DNA from: Lachnospiraceae bacterium
GTDB taxonomy: Bacteria > Bacillota > Clostridia > Lachnospirales > Lachnospiraceae
Assembly (NCBI GenBank): GCA_016286555.1
Contig: JAEETA010000003.1
Span: 1-64,000 of the forward strand
Direction: 5' to 3'
Length of the DNA stretch: 64,000 bases
The position numbers were made by a program, and so were the translations under genes. The stretch's first letter is position 1. Each line of letters opens with the position of its first letter. Under the pieces are notes generated by a model. That model was not told the origin of the DNA. It was given only the letters and a program-made list of their open reading frames with translations, and did no database searches. Positions 44,222 through 53,210 of this stretch are shown here, piece by piece.

Positions 44222-46015
44222 ATGAAGACGGAAATGATGCGAAAAATGAAGGCATTGGGGCTGGCGGGAGTGCTGGCATTGACCACAGTTTTCACTGGAT
44301 GCGGCAAGGACGCGGGAGGAGCTGTGGGTGCCTCCGGGACGGCAAATTCCGACACTGCCGTCGGAAGTGATGCGGCGACTGTGGGTGACACGGATGCCAA
44401 CGGAAGTGGCGATGCTGCGAGTGACGGAAATGCTGCCGGAAGCAGCGATGAAGGTGCCGCGGCAGCGGAAATGACTACTGTCGGGGGCTACCCTGCGGTT
44501 GCCATTCCTCAAAATCATGAGACAGTCCCGAATACCGGAAAATATCGCAACTACTATGAAATCTTCGTGGGCTCTTTCTACGACGGAGACGGGGACGGAC
44601 ACGGAGATCTGAAGGGTGTTACGCAGCAGCTGGATTACATCGCGGATCTGGACTTTGACGGGATCTGGCTCATGCCGGTTTCTCCTTCCCCTACTTACCA
44701 CAAGTATGATGTGACGGATTACTGCGATGTGGATGAAAGCTACGGCACCGTGGAGGATTTTGCGGAGCTGGTGCAGGAGGCTCACGCCCGTGGGATTTCC
44801 GTCATCATCGACATGGTGATCAATCACACTTCCTCTCAGCATCCCTGGTTCAAGGAAGCGAAAGATTACCTTCGCTCCCTGGCGGCGGGAGAGGAACCGG
44901 ATGCGACCGCATGTCCCTACGTGGACTATTACCATTTTTCCTACGGACAGCCCGGCAGTGACTGGTACCGGGTCATCGGCACGGATTATTTCTACGAAGG
45001 GGTCTTCTGGTCCGAAATGCCTGACCTGAATCTGGAGAGCGAAGCGGTGCGGGGAGAGCTACATACAATCGCCGATTTCTGGCTGGATCTGGGAGTGGAC
45101 GGCTTCCGGATGGATGCCGCCATGCATTACGACGAGACGGATCTGGAGCTGAATCTGGATGTCTTAAATGATCTGTATACCTATTGTCAGTCGAAGAATC
45201 CGGATTTTTACATGGTTTCCGAGGTATGGGCCGCAGAGAGCACCATCGCAAAATACTATGAGAGCGGCACCGACAGTTTCTTTAATTTCGACCTGGCCCA
45301 GGCGGAAGGAAAGTTGATCCGGGCGGCCAGAGGGCGCTTTTCCGCAAAAACTCTGGCAGAGGCGCTGGCGCAATATGGCAATGATTTCTCCGTGGGAAAT
45401 CCCGACTACATTGACGCTCCCTTCCTGACCAACCATGACATGGGACGCGTCTCCAACGCACTGAACAACAAGACGGATGCCATCAAGCGGGCAGGTGGCC
45501 TGCTCATGATCTGTCCCGGAAATCCCTTCGTTTACTACGGCGAGGAGATCGGTATGCCCAGCAAAGGAAATGCGGACGAGAACAAGCGCCTTCCCATGCT
45601 CTGGAGCACTGACGGCACTGAGGGAGAGGGCGGCATGGCAAGACGCCCGGAAGGAGCGGAATACGGCATTAAATCCGCCTTTGAAGGTGTGCAGGAACAG
45701 CTCCTGGATCCGGAGAGTATTCTGAACTATTATCGTCGTGCGCTGCAGCTGCGGCGGGAGAATCCGGAGCTGGCGTACGGTTCTTTGAGCGTCGACGAAG
45801 TTCGCACCACGGACGAAGTGGGGGTTCTGATCCGGGAGGCGGAGGACAGCAGGATCTATGTAGTCTTCAATCTTTCCTCCGATCCCGTCACCGTGGATTT
45901 TTCCGGCGCTGATGTCACTTTGTACAGCACGCTGACCTTAAGCCCTTCCGAGGAGATCACCTTCGAAGGCGGCAGCCTGCAGCTTCCCGGCGGTGGCATT
46001 GCAGTACTGCGGTGA
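44222..46015 (+). CDS. Secreted lipoprotein alpha-amylase (GH13)
   Basis: The product is about 597 residues. A lipoprotein signal ends in VFTGC, with Cys near residue 23. A Gly/Ala/Asp/Ser-rich linker of about 75 residues follows. The GH13 barrel then shows YYEIFVGSFYDGDGDGHGD, region I DMVINH, region II GFRMDAAMHY (nucleophile Asp), region III MVSEVWA (acid/base Glu) and region IV FLTNHDMGR (third Asp). The C-terminal beta domain is short. It should cut starch outside the cell and feed the MalEFG importer. GGGAG is 6 bases before the ATG; the frame also opens upstream inside malG but those residues are not part of the gene. Confidence 0.94.
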   Translation: MKTEMMRKMKALGLAGVLALTTVFTGCGKDAGGAVGASGTANSDTAVGSDAATVGDTDANGSGDAASDGNAAGSSDEGAAAAEMTTVGGYPAVAIPQNHETVPNTGKYRNYYEIFVGSFYDGDGDGHGDLKGVTQQLDYIADLDFDGIWLMPVSPSPTYHKYDVTDYCDVDESYGTVEDFAELVQEAHARGISVIIDMVINHTSSQHPWFKEAKDYLRSLAAGEEPDATACPYVDYYHFSYGQPGSDWYRVIGTDYFYEGVFWSEMPDLNLESEAVRGELHTIADFWLDLGVDGFRMDAAMHYDETDLELNLDVLNDLYTYCQSKNPDFYMVSEVWAAESTIAKYYESGTDSFFNFDLAQAEGKLIRAARGRFSAKTLAEALAQYGNDFSVGNPDYIDAPFLTNHDMGRVSNALNNKTDAIKRAGGLLMICPGNPFVYYGEEIGMPSKGNADENKRLPMLWSTDGTEGEGGMARRPEGAEYGIKSAFEGVQEQLLDPESILNYYRRALQLRRENPELAYGSLSVDEVRTTDEVGVLIREAEDSRIYVVFNLSSDPVTVDFSGADVTLYSTLTLSPSEEITFEGGSLQLPGGGIAVLR

Positions 46016-46032
46016 GCATATGTTTTTTCAAG

Positions 46033-46064
46033 GCTCTTCCCCTTGCGGGAGGAGCTTTTGTTTT
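46033..46064 (+). terminator. Intrinsic terminator after the amylase
   Basis: GCTCTTCCC (46033-46041) pairs with GGGAGGAGC (46047-46055), followed by TTTTGTTTT. Confidence 0.88.
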
Positions 46065-46124
46065 CCTCGGGGTGTGGTGCCTGCCGACAGCCTCTTTTTG
46101 CGCATGGATCCAGATAAAGGAAAT

Positions 46125-46153
46125 TTGGCAAGAAATAAGCATTGTGATATAAT
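46125..46153 (+). promoter_or_regulatory. Consensus promoter for the small gene and PBP1
   Basis: TTGGCA (46125-46130), a 17-base spacer, and TATAAT (46148-46153). The ATG at 46231 is about 70 bases after the expected start. Confidence 0.85.
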
Positions 46154-46230
46154 ATGATAGCCTGTGGAAATCTGCGGGTTTGTTTCGCGTGTAAATGCCC
46201 CGATGAGGGCTTTGTATCGAGAGTGAAAGT

Positions 46231-46518
46231 ATGCAGACGATTTTTTCAACCATGAAAGTGAACAACGAGTACCAGCTCTGCGAGGTGTACTCGGAGGAAT
46301 GCAAGAATGCGATCGAGGCGGGTCTGCTGGCCAGCCGTATTTCGTATTTCATGAACTATCCGAAGGCGAAGCTTTTCTCCAGACACAGGTATCTGTGCGT
46401 ATTTTGCGTCAATGAGACCTGCGTGGATGAGGCAGAGAGGATCGTTAACAACATTGTGGAGGAGAACGGGTACGAGGTTCGTTTTCTGATGCGCAAGAAC
46501 CCCACCAGTTATCTGTAA
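46231..46518 (+). CDS. Small conserved-looking protein coupled to PBP1, unknown
   Basis: The 95-residue protein has no signal peptide. It looks like an alpha/beta domain: a helix YSEECKNAIEAGLLASRIS, then strands ending in YLCVFCVNETCVDEAERIV, and a C-terminal YEVRFLMRKN strand. The shape recalls the small DUF2007/DUF3343-type proteins, but the match is too weak to name. Three cysteines fall in the middle (LCVFCVNETC). It lies only three bases before the PBP start, which lacks its own ribosome site, so it is probably translated together with it. Confidence 0.7.
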   Translation: MQTIFSTMKVNNEYQLCEVYSEECKNAIEAGLLASRISYFMNYPKAKLFSRHRYLCVFCVNETCVDEAERIVNNIVEENGYEVRFLMRKNPTSYL

Positions 46519-46521
46519 CCC

Positions 46522-49296
46522 ATGAATCTGAATTACGGAAAATCGGGCGTAAAGTCCAAGCAGAAAGAATTGAATGCCAAGGGAGGAAAGTTTGGGAGAA
46601 AGTTCCTGTTCCTCCTTTTTAAGGTTGCCATGGCACTGATGATCGGCGTGGTGATCTGCGGTATCGCGGGAGGCATCGGTCTGTTCCGTTCCATTCTGGC
46701 GGGCACTCCCACCATCCGCATCAGCGAGATCGTGCCCAGCGGTCAGGCCACCATGGTGTTTGACGCCAAGGGCAACAAGATCGACGAGTACATCAGCACC
46801 GATTCCAACCGTATCGTAGTGACCTGGGATCAGGTGCCGAAAGAGCTGGGACTGGCTTTCGTTGCGCTGGAGGACGAGCGTTTCTACCAGCACAACGGCG
46901 TGGACTACAAAGGCATGGTCCGTGCGGGCTGGACCTACATCACCAGCGGCGGTAACGAGTCTCAGGGTGCATCCACCATCACCCAGCAGCTTTTGAAAAA
47001 TACCATCTTTACCGACTGGACGGAAGAGGGTTCCAACAAGATCAAGAAGATCCAGCGTAAGATCCAGGAGCAGTACCTGGCCATTGAGGTGACGAAGCAC
47101 ACCCAGAAAGATGACCTGTTGCTGCGTTATATGAATGTCATCAACCTGGGGCAGAATACCCTGGGCGTCGAGTCCGCTTCCCAGCGGTATTTCGGCAAAT
47201 CCGCCATCGATCTGACCATTTCCGAGTGCGCTGTCATCGCGGCCATCACCAAGAGCCCCACGGCACTGAATCCCATTAAGCATCCGGAGAAAAATGCGGT
47301 GCGCCGGGAACACTGTCTGAACAAAATGAAGGAGCTGGGCTTTATCACCGATGCGCAGTATATGGCTGCCATGGCGGATACCACCTCCGTTTATCAGCGT
47401 ATCAGTTACCATGATACGGAGCTGACGGAGGGAGATGACTCCAACGCCTCTTATTTTTCCGATGCGGTCTATGAGCAGGTGAAAGCAGACCTGGTGGCTG
47501 CCGGATACACTGCCGATCAGGCTACCAGCATGCTGGTCAGCGGCGGTCTGCGGATCTATTCCACCCTGGATCCCGATATCCAGGCTATCCTGGATGAGGA
47601 GTTCCAGGATCCCGACAATTTCTCGCCTCAGACCCACTGGTATCTGAACTATGCACTGACGATCTTTGACAAAAAGGACGAGCCCCACAATTTCTCCAAG
47701 GAGAACATGACCACCTGGTTCAAGGAGAATGGCAGCAGCGGCTTCAATCTGATCTTTGCGGACCAGGAGAGTGCGTATGCGGCCATCGACAAGTACCGTG
47801 CCGCCATGTATGAGCAGCTGGGCCTGGAAGAGTCCGATGATACTTATGAAGAAAAAATCTCCCTGGTACCCCAGCCCCAGGTGGCTATGGTAGTGGAGGA
47901 TCAGTCCACGGGATATGTGGTTGCCATGGAAGGCGGACGCGGTACGAAGGAAGGACGGAGAACCCTGAACCGCGCCACCGGCGCCCTGCGTTCTCCCGGA
48001 TCTACATTTAAGGTGCTTTCTTCCTTTGCGCCTGCCCTGGATTCCGGCGGCAAGACACTGGCAACGGTGTACAACGATGCGCCTTTCAACTACAACGGCG
48101 GACGCCCTGTCAGCAACTGGTACCACGGTTACTATCGCGGGATCCAGTCTCTGCGTGACGCTGTGGCCCAGTCCCTGAATATCATCGCCGTCAAGAATCT
48201 GACGGTCATCGGTCCCAGACTGGGATATGACTACTGTATCAATTTCGGATTTACGACTCTGACGGATGGCGTGGTCATCGGTGGCAAGAGCTTTACCGAC
48301 GTGAACCAGACCCTGGCGCTGGGCGGTATCACCTACGGCGTATCACCCTATGAACTGAATGCCGGTTATGCCACCATTGCAAACGACGGTATTTATATCG
48401 CTCCCAAGGTTTATACCAAGGTGACGGATGCGGACGGTCTGGTGATCCTGGACAATACCAATCCTTCCACGAGACGGGTATTGAAGTCCACTACCGCATA
48501 CCTGCTGACCAACGCCATGCAGGATGTGCTCACCGTGGGTACCGGTTCCAAGGCATCCTTCCCCGGCCAGGCCCTCGCGGGGAAGACCGGAACCTCCAGT
48601 GATTACAAGGATTGCTGGTTTGCGGGTTACTCCCCTTACTACACCGCAACGGTGTGGACGGGATATGACAACAACATCGGTATGAGCACCAGCAGCTCCA
48701 ACGATGAATCCGCCATTTCCAAGCGTATGTGGAAAGCGGTGATGAGCCGGATCCACGAGAACCTGGAATACAGGGATTTCGTAAGACCTGACGGCATCGT
48801 GGAGATGACGGTCTGCAGCCAGTCCGGACTCCTTCCCATCGAAGGACTCTGCGACGGGTGCCTCAAGACGGAACTTTTTGCCGCGGACAATGTGCCCACC
48901 GAGCAGTGCACCGTGCACTATGCCGGCAATATCTGTATGTACGACGGCAGGATTGCTACGGATCTGTGTCCTTTTGCTACCCAGGGCGCTGCATCCCTTC
49001 CGCTGGTGGAGGATCCTTCCCTTTGGGAGGGCTCCGGTCTGGCAGCGGGCGATGCGGGAACTGTCAGCGGCTACTGTATGCATGACGCTGCATTCTTCGC
49101 AAGAGAAGATGCCCAGGATATCATCTATCAGCAGTGGCAGGAGATCTGGGCCCGTGGCGGCGGTGAGACCGAAGGCGGCGGAGAGGGGGAAAATACCCAG
49201 GAGTCGCCGGAGGGCAATCTTGCAGGTCGCAGACCGGATCTGAATCTGCTGAGCAGTTACTGGCTCAGACATATGCAAAAATATTCCGGAAGATGA
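46522..49296 (+). CDS. Class A penicillin-binding protein (transglycosylase and transpeptidase)
   Basis: The 924-residue bifunctional peptidoglycan synthase has a short cytoplasmic tail, a membrane helix (about residues 30-55), the GT51 domain with catalytic Glu in ALEDERFYQHNG (about 116) and ASTITQQLLKN, and the transpeptidase domain with SPGSTFK (active Ser near 493), the SLN motif in AVAQSLNIIAVKN and the KTG motif in AGKTGTSS near 690. The C-terminal 60 residues are Gly/Glu-rich and low in order, with no PASTA domain. It sits as the second gene behind the consensus promoter at 46125. Confidence 0.96.
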   Translation: MNLNYGKSGVKSKQKELNAKGGKFGRKFLFLLFKVAMALMIGVVICGIAGGIGLFRSILAGTPTIRISEIVPSGQATMVFDAKGNKIDEYISTDSNRIVVTWDQVPKELGLAFVALEDERFYQHNGVDYKGMVRAGWTYITSGGNESQGASTITQQLLKNTIFTDWTEEGSNKIKKIQRKIQEQYLAIEVTKHTQKDDLLLRYMNVINLGQNTLGVESASQRYFGKSAIDLTISECAVIAAITKSPTALNPIKHPEKNAVRREHCLNKMKELGFITDAQYMAAMADTTSVYQRISYHDTELTEGDDSNASYFSDAVYEQVKADLVAAGYTADQATSMLVSGGLRIYSTLDPDIQAILDEEFQDPDNFSPQTHWYLNYALTIFDKKDEPHNFSKENMTTWFKENGSSGFNLIFADQESAYAAIDKYRAAMYEQLGLEESDDTYEEKISLVPQPQVAMVVEDQSTGYVVAMEGGRGTKEGRRTLNRATGALRSPGSTFKVLSSFAPALDSGGKTLATVYNDAPFNYNGGRPVSNWYHGYYRGIQSLRDAVAQSLNIIAVKNLTVIGPRLGYDYCINFGFTTLTDGVVIGGKSFTDVNQTLALGGITYGVSPYELNAGYATIANDGIYIAPKVYTKVTDADGLVILDNTNPSTRRVLKSTTAYLLTNAMQDVLTVGTGSKASFPGQALAGKTGTSSDYKDCWFAGYSPYYTATVWTGYDNNIGMSTSSSNDESAISKRMWKAVMSRIHENLEYRDFVRPDGIVEMTVCSQSGLLPIEGLCDGCLKTELFAADNVPTEQCTVHYAGNICMYDGRIATDLCPFATQGAASLPLVEDPSLWEGSGLAAGDAGTVSGYCMHDAAFFAREDAQDIIYQQWQEIWARGGGETEGGGEGENTQESPEGNLAGRRPDLNLLSSYWLRHMQKYSGR

Positions 49297-49300
49297 AGAA

Positions 49301-49331
49301 ACGCCCGACTGGCCGGGGGCCAATCGGGCGT
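49301..49331. terminator. Bidirectional hairpin after PBP1
   Basis: ACGCCCGA-ct-GGCC (49301-49314) pairs with GGCC-aa-TCGGGCGT (49318-49331). It lies between convergent genes; the T run is short. Confidence 0.65.
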
Positions 49332-49395
49332 GTTCTCTGTAGTATGATCTTGCGCTGTGCGGATCTTACGGATCTGCGGCACTTGCCTTTGGTGG

Positions 49396-49749
49396 TTATT
49401 CTGCCTCTGCGGGAGCTTCCTCAGTCTCCGCATCGGGAGTGATCTCGGTGGCTTCCGCAGTGGGCTCGGAGCCGCTCTTTTTCAGCTGGCTGAGCTTATT
49501 TTCCAGATCAGCCTTGCCCTTCAGGGCATTGGTGATGGCAGCCAGTTCCTTTGCAAGCTCGCTGTCCGCATCGTCCTTGTGGGTTTCGTAATATTTCTTA
49601 CCGATGGCGATAAAGTTCTTCTTGAGCACATCATCGCAGGTCATGATCTCGCTTTTCAGTTTTGCCATCTGCGCGACCTGATCTGCCTTATCGGAAATGG
49701 CCTTGCCGGCATTGTACAGTGCTCCGGTGATCTCATCAAAGATTTCCAT
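49396..49749 (-). CDS. Small coiled-coil cytoplasmic protein, unknown
   Basis: The 117-residue product begins MEIFDEITGALYNAGKAISD and continues with a long helical region (heptad-like Leu/Ile/Ala pattern in residues 15-75, with AKLKSEIMTCDDVLKKNF) and an acidic Ala/Glu/Thr/Pro-rich tail. No domain is named, although the KNFIAIGKKYYETHK segment resembles short proteins often seen next to zinc-ribbon genes in Clostridia. On the minus strand AGGAGG is 6 bases before the ATG at 49749. It is a single gene. Confidence 0.75.
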   Translation of the reverse strand: MEIFDEITGALYNAGKAISDKADQVAQMAKLKSEIMTCDDVLKKNFIAIGKKYYETHKDDADSELAKELAAITNALKGKADLENKLSQLKKSGSEPTAEATEITPDAETEEAPAEAE

Positions 49750-49857
49750 GGGTACCTCCTGTAGCGTTTCGTAGTTGTTCCGCAACCTGCGGATGTGTTT
49801 TCATTGATTATACCACTATCAGTTCCCGCTTTCCACAGTGGACGGAAAGGAGCCGCC

Positions 49858-50529
49858 ATGGCAGAAGAGAGAAATACTGCCGGTAATATGCCGGATTATC
49901 CTGTCCTGCTGGAAGGCGGCAGCGGTGAGATCGAGGAGAAAAAATCCCGTTTTATTGCCACATTGCGGCCGGTGGCGGATCAGGCGGAAGCGGATGCCTT
50001 TATCGCTGAGATGAAAAAACAGTACTGGGACGCAAGGCACAACTGCTGCGCTATGGTGCTGGCGGGACCTCAGGAACTGACCCGTTGCAGCGACGACGGA
50101 GAGCCCTCGGGAACGGCGGGGCGGCCCATGCTGGAAGTGCTTCTGGGCAGCGGGATCAAGGGCGTCTGCTGTGTGGTCACCCGGTATTTTGGCGGTACCT
50201 TGCTGGGAACGGGCGGTCTGGTGCGGGCCTATACCTCTGCGGTGCAGGAAGGACTGAAAAACTGCCGCATCGGCATCATGAGCTATGGGTGCCGGCTGGA
50301 GATCGTCACCGATTACAATGACATCGGAAAGGTTCTGTATATCCTGGGACAGCGTTCCCTGGAAGCGGCGGAGAGTGAGTATGGTGCTGACGTGCGTCTT
50401 CGGGTGGATGTGCCGGAGCGGGACAGAGGCGAGCTGGAGAAGGTCATCACCGAGGCAACGGCAGGCAGAGCGGTTTTTACTCCCGGAGAAAAGCATTATT
50501 ATCTGCGGGAAGAATTGATAAATAGTTAA
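49858..50529 (+). CDS. yigZ: YigZ/IMPACT family protein
   Basis: The 223-residue protein has the UPF0029 N-terminal domain (EKKSRFIATLRPV, YWDARHNCCAMVL, DDGEPSGTAGRPMLEVL, VVTRYFGGTLLGTGGLVRAY) and a C-terminal DUF1949 domain. It is a highly conserved bacterial relative of the eukaryotic IMPACT protein, thought to act near translation, but the activity is not settled. The ATG at 49858 has AAGGAG 6 bases upstream. It diverges from the coiled-coil gene. Confidence 0.93.
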   Translation: MAEERNTAGNMPDYPVLLEGGSGEIEEKKSRFIATLRPVADQAEADAFIAEMKKQYWDARHNCCAMVLAGPQELTRCSDDGEPSGTAGRPMLEVLLGSGIKGVCCVVTRYFGGTLLGTGGLVRAYTSAVQEGLKNCRIGIMSYGCRLEIVTDYNDIGKVLYILGQRSLEAAESEYGADVRLRVDVPERDRGELEKVITEATAGRAVFTPGEKHYYLREELINS

Positions 50530-50542
50530 CGAGATTGCTGCA

Positions 50543-50571
50543 TTGACAGGGTGAAAAAACCGTGATTTAAT
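50543..50571 (+). promoter_or_regulatory. Promoter before the DUF1905-C39 gene
   Basis: TTGACA (50543-50548), a 17-base spacer, TTTAAT (50566-50571). The ATG at 50645 lies about 67 bases downstream of the expected start. Confidence 0.7.
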
Positions 50572-50644
50572 AACGATGTAAGTGCTTTCATTAATTTTTT
50601 CATCGCGTATGGAAAACGCGAATTTTGACAGACCGGAGGAGTGC

Positions 50645-51319
50645 ATGAGATATTTTTTTGAATCCAAGATAAGCAAGCAGGACGGGAAGGCAACTATTCC
50701 CATTCCTTTTAATGTATGGGAGGTTTGCAAGCAGACCGACGTCATTCAGGCGGACATCGTCCTGGACAATAAGATCATTGAGTGTGAGCTGTACCCCAAG
50801 GAGAAGGGCATCTACGAGATCGTGCTTCCCGAGGAAGCGGTAGCACAGGTGGATTGTGATGAGAAGGCACACAAGATCCTGCTCCACGTTAACGGCAGCC
50901 TGATCCGCATGGACCAGAACAGCCCCTACAGCTTCGATGCACCCATCCGCAAGGTAGATTCCATGGAGATCATCAAGCAGCCCGAGGACGGCCTCTGCGG
51001 TCAGACCTGTGTGGCTATGCTGGCAGGCGTTACCATTGCCGATGTGATCAAGGTCATGGACTGCCGTGAGTGGCAGGCGACCATGGGCAGACTGATCTCC
51101 GCCCTGAACTACTACGGCATCGACCACTCCGACATCATTGTCTATCCCGGCGAGGGCGAGGAGGTACGTCTTCCCAAGTGTGCGATCCTCATGGAGAAGA
51201 TGGGACGCTTCAGCCATTATCTGTTGTATTTTGACGGAAAATACTACGATCCCACCCTGGGCATCCTGGACGAGTATGACATGTCCAAGCTCAAGGGCTA
51301 TCTGGAGATCAAGTGCTGA
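50645..51319 (+). CDS. Fusion of a DUF1905-like domain and a C39-like cysteine peptidase domain
   Basis: The 224-residue protein has no signal peptide. Residues 1-95 form a beta-rich domain (MRYFFESKISKQDGKATIPI then NVWEVCKQTDVIQADIVLD) like DUF1905/AbrB-type domains. Residues 105-224 look like a C39 or papain-like peptidase: GLCGQTCVAMLAGVTIADVI with the candidate catalytic Cys, and FSHYLLYFDGKYYDPTLG with His and Asp. C39 domains usually cut bacteriocin leader peptides inside ABC transporters, but none is here; a cytoplasmic peptidase or a binding-only domain is possible. GGAGGAG precedes the ATG, with a good promoter and a terminator, so it is an independent gene. Confidence 0.7.
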   Translation: MRYFFESKISKQDGKATIPIPFNVWEVCKQTDVIQADIVLDNKIIECELYPKEKGIYEIVLPEEAVAQVDCDEKAHKILLHVNGSLIRMDQNSPYSFDAPIRKVDSMEIIKQPEDGLCGQTCVAMLAGVTIADVIKVMDCREWQATMGRLISALNYYGIDHSDIIVYPGEGEEVRLPKCAILMEKMGRFSHYLLYFDGKYYDPTLGILDEYDMSKLKGYLEIKC

Positions 51320-51357
51320 TATTTTTGATAATGTTTTTTCATAATGTTACTTTTTGT

Positions 51358-51396
51358 AGAGGTAAGCGAGTTATGTACGCTTACTTCTATTTTTTT
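51358..51396 (+). terminator. Intrinsic terminator after the DUF1905-C39 gene
   Basis: AGAGGTAAGCG (51358-51368) pairs with CGCTTACTTCT (51378-51388), followed by ATTTTTTT. Confidence 0.9.
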
Positions 51397-51493
51397 GATT
51401 CAGTTTCCGATGTCTTGTGCTTCAACCTCTTTTATAGCCTGCGTTTATTTTTCTATATATAATATATATTTAAACATATATAACACACAAAAA

Positions 51494-51525
51494 TGACAAA
51501 AAAATGCAAAAAGTGTCATTATACT
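51494..51525 (+). promoter_or_regulatory. Inverted repeat and -10-like box before the AAA ATPase
   Basis: TGACA (51494-51498) and TGTCA (51514-51518) form an inverted repeat next to TATACT (51520-51525). This could be operator plus -10 of the island genes. The surrounding 51397-51590 is very AT-rich (runs of TATA) and has no gene. Confidence 0.35.
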
Positions 51526-51590
51526 ATTGCGTTTGCGATTCTTTGGTGATATTATCGTCATAGGAGTTCGGAAAGGAAAGGGGTGTCCAT

Positions 51591-52856
51591 ATGCTACTTC
51601 AGTTTTCAGTTGAAAATTTTATGTCTTTCAAGGAACAGGCAACTTTGTACCTAGAACCAACCAAAGACAAAGAACATCAAGAGAACATTATATCCATAGG
51701 AGAGAACAAGGGGCTGAGCGTGATTGCAACGTATGGAGCTAATGCCTCCGGCAAAACCAATTTCTACAAGGCCATTACGATGGCACTGATAATGCTCAGA
51801 GGATCTAATACTCGACAGATTAATGAGCCACTCCTGGTTGTTCCATTTAAGTTTTCGCCTGAATCTGTGAAAAATCCCAGCAAATTCGAATTTCAATTTG
51901 TTGCGCGGGATAATATTAAGTATATTTATGGATTTACGGCTGATCACCAAAGGGTTTATGAGGAGTATTTATACAAATATAGTTCTCGCAAGGCAACTAA
52001 GATCTTTGAAAGAAAAAATATTGAGGAATACAGTTTTACTGCGCGCGAGAAAAATGTACTTTCTCCTTTGACACAGTGGAATACGCCCAATAAGTTTTTC
52101 CTTTCGACAGCAACATTATGGAATGCCCAGATTACCAAAGCACCGATGGAGTGGCTAACGGAAGGGATAGATACCTATACGGATCTAGGTGGCTTCAATC
52201 CTGAAATGATTCAGGCTTACCAAAGTGAAAATGCGGATGCATATTTTCACTTTGCTGAGAAAATGATGCGTGAAACTGACATTAGCATAACGGGAATCAA
52301 AGCGGAGTTGAAAAAAACACCAATCAATCCTAACTTTATGCCGCTTATCCCGGGGCTGATCATAAATGGTCAGCTGATTCAACCGCAAGAGCAAACGCAA
52401 TTGGAAATTACGACCTACCATGAGGTGAAATCCGGGAACAAGAATGTTCAATATAACTTGAAACTGGAAGAAGAATCGTTGGGAACGCAGCTGTTGATTT
52501 CTTTTTCTCCTCTGCTGAAAAATGCTTTAGATAAAGGGAAAACCATCGTCATTGATGAAATTGAAAGAAACTTGCATCCCAACGTTGTACAGTACATCAT
52601 AAACATATTCAGAAACGCTGAAATAAATAAAAATGGCGCACAGTTGATCATAACTACGCATAATACCGCATTCCTTTCACTGAATACATTTCGGAGAGAT
52701 CAGATTTACCTGGTCGAAAAGGATAGAGAAACGGAAGAGTCTTCCTTATATTCGCTGAAAGACTATTCTGTCAGAAAAGGGGAGAATATTGAAAAAGGGT
52801 ATCTATTGGGACGGTATGGGGCTGTCCCTAATATCAAGGGTGGTGATATTGTTTGA
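51591..52856 (+). CDS. AAA15/RloA-like ATP-binding protein (probable defence ATPase)
   Basis: The 421-residue SMC/ABC-type ATPase has the N-terminal LLQFSVENFMSFKEQATLYL, a Walker A loop GANASGKTNFYKAI (Lys near residue 55), ESLGTQLLISFSPLL in place of the ABC signature, Walker B GKTIVIDEIERNLHP and the sensor His in QLIITTHNTAFLS. This is the build of AAA15/AAA21 proteins such as RloA, AbiLi-type and PrrC-neighbour ATPases, which often work with a nuclease partner in phage defence. GGAAAGG is upstream of the ATG. Its stop shares one base with the next start (TGATG). Codon use is AT-rich, unlike most of the window, which suggests horizontal transfer. Confidence 0.88.
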   Translation: MLLQFSVENFMSFKEQATLYLEPTKDKEHQENIISIGENKGLSVIATYGANASGKTNFYKAITMALIMLRGSNTRQINEPLLVVPFKFSPESVKNPSKFEFQFVARDNIKYIYGFTADHQRVYEEYLYKYSSRKATKIFERKNIEEYSFTAREKNVLSPLTQWNTPNKFFLSTATLWNAQITKAPMEWLTEGIDTYTDLGGFNPEMIQAYQSENADAYFHFAEKMMRETDISITGIKAELKKTPINPNFMPLIPGLIINGQLIQPQEQTQLEITTYHEVKSGNKNVQYNLKLEEESLGTQLLISFSPLLKNALDKGKTIVIDEIERNLHPNVVQYIINIFRNAEINKNGAQLIITTHNTAFLSLNTFRRDQIYLVEKDRETEESSLYSLKDYSVRKGENIEKGYLLGRYGAVPNIKGGDIV

Positions 52857-53143
52857 TGAATGCTACGTTTCGAAAAAGGAGTGGGGGACGTGGAAATCGC
52901 GGGAAGAAATGCTTCCTTGTGGTTACTGCGGATCGGCATTTGACAACTGATGCTGTATCCAGGGAACTGAATATAAATGGAGAGGAATATGCTGTCCGGG
53001 TACTTCATTCTTCGAAAAGCGGGAAGATGTTGATGCGTGACGTAAGAAGCTATATGCGTGATCGAGACATTTGTTCTGCTCGCGGTGATGTGGTGATTTA
53101 TCTGGATGAGCATACCGATGAAGGAGGTGGTTCTATTGAATGA
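52856..53143 (+). CDS. Short protein coupled to the AAA ATPase, degenerate RloB-like
   Basis: The 95-residue product begins MNATFRKRSGGRGNRGKKCF and continues LVVTADRHLTTDAVSRELN, ending with ARGDVVIYLDEHTDE. RloB partners of such ATPases begin with a similar basic Arg-rich stretch, then a FLIVCEGExTE strand and a VWVVFDRDEH-like strand. Here the positions match in shape, but the CEGE glutamate is replaced (TADR) and the protein stops after the second strand, about half of usual RloB length. It is therefore either a truncated RloB or a separate small partner. It overlaps the ATPase stop codon. Confidence 0.5.
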   Translation: MNATFRKRSGGRGNRGKKCFLVVTADRHLTTDAVSRELNINGEEYAVRVLHSSKSGKMLMRDVRSYMRDRDICSARGDVVIYLDEHTDEGGGSIE

Positions 53144-53160
53144 CGTTTTTTCCCAAAAGG

Positions 53161-53209
53161 AAAAGCACTCTTTGACCATGCTATTGCAGTAGCATGAAAG
53201 AGTGCTTTT
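53161..53209 (+). terminator. Long hairpin after the AAA/RloB-like pair
   Basis: AAAAGCACTCTTT (53161-53173) pairs with AAAGAGTGCTTTT (53197-53209), with inner CATGCTA/TAGCATG. The stem is almost fully paired for about 20 bp; a terminator, or possibly an attenuator for the next genes. Confidence 0.75.
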
Positions 53210-53210
53210 C

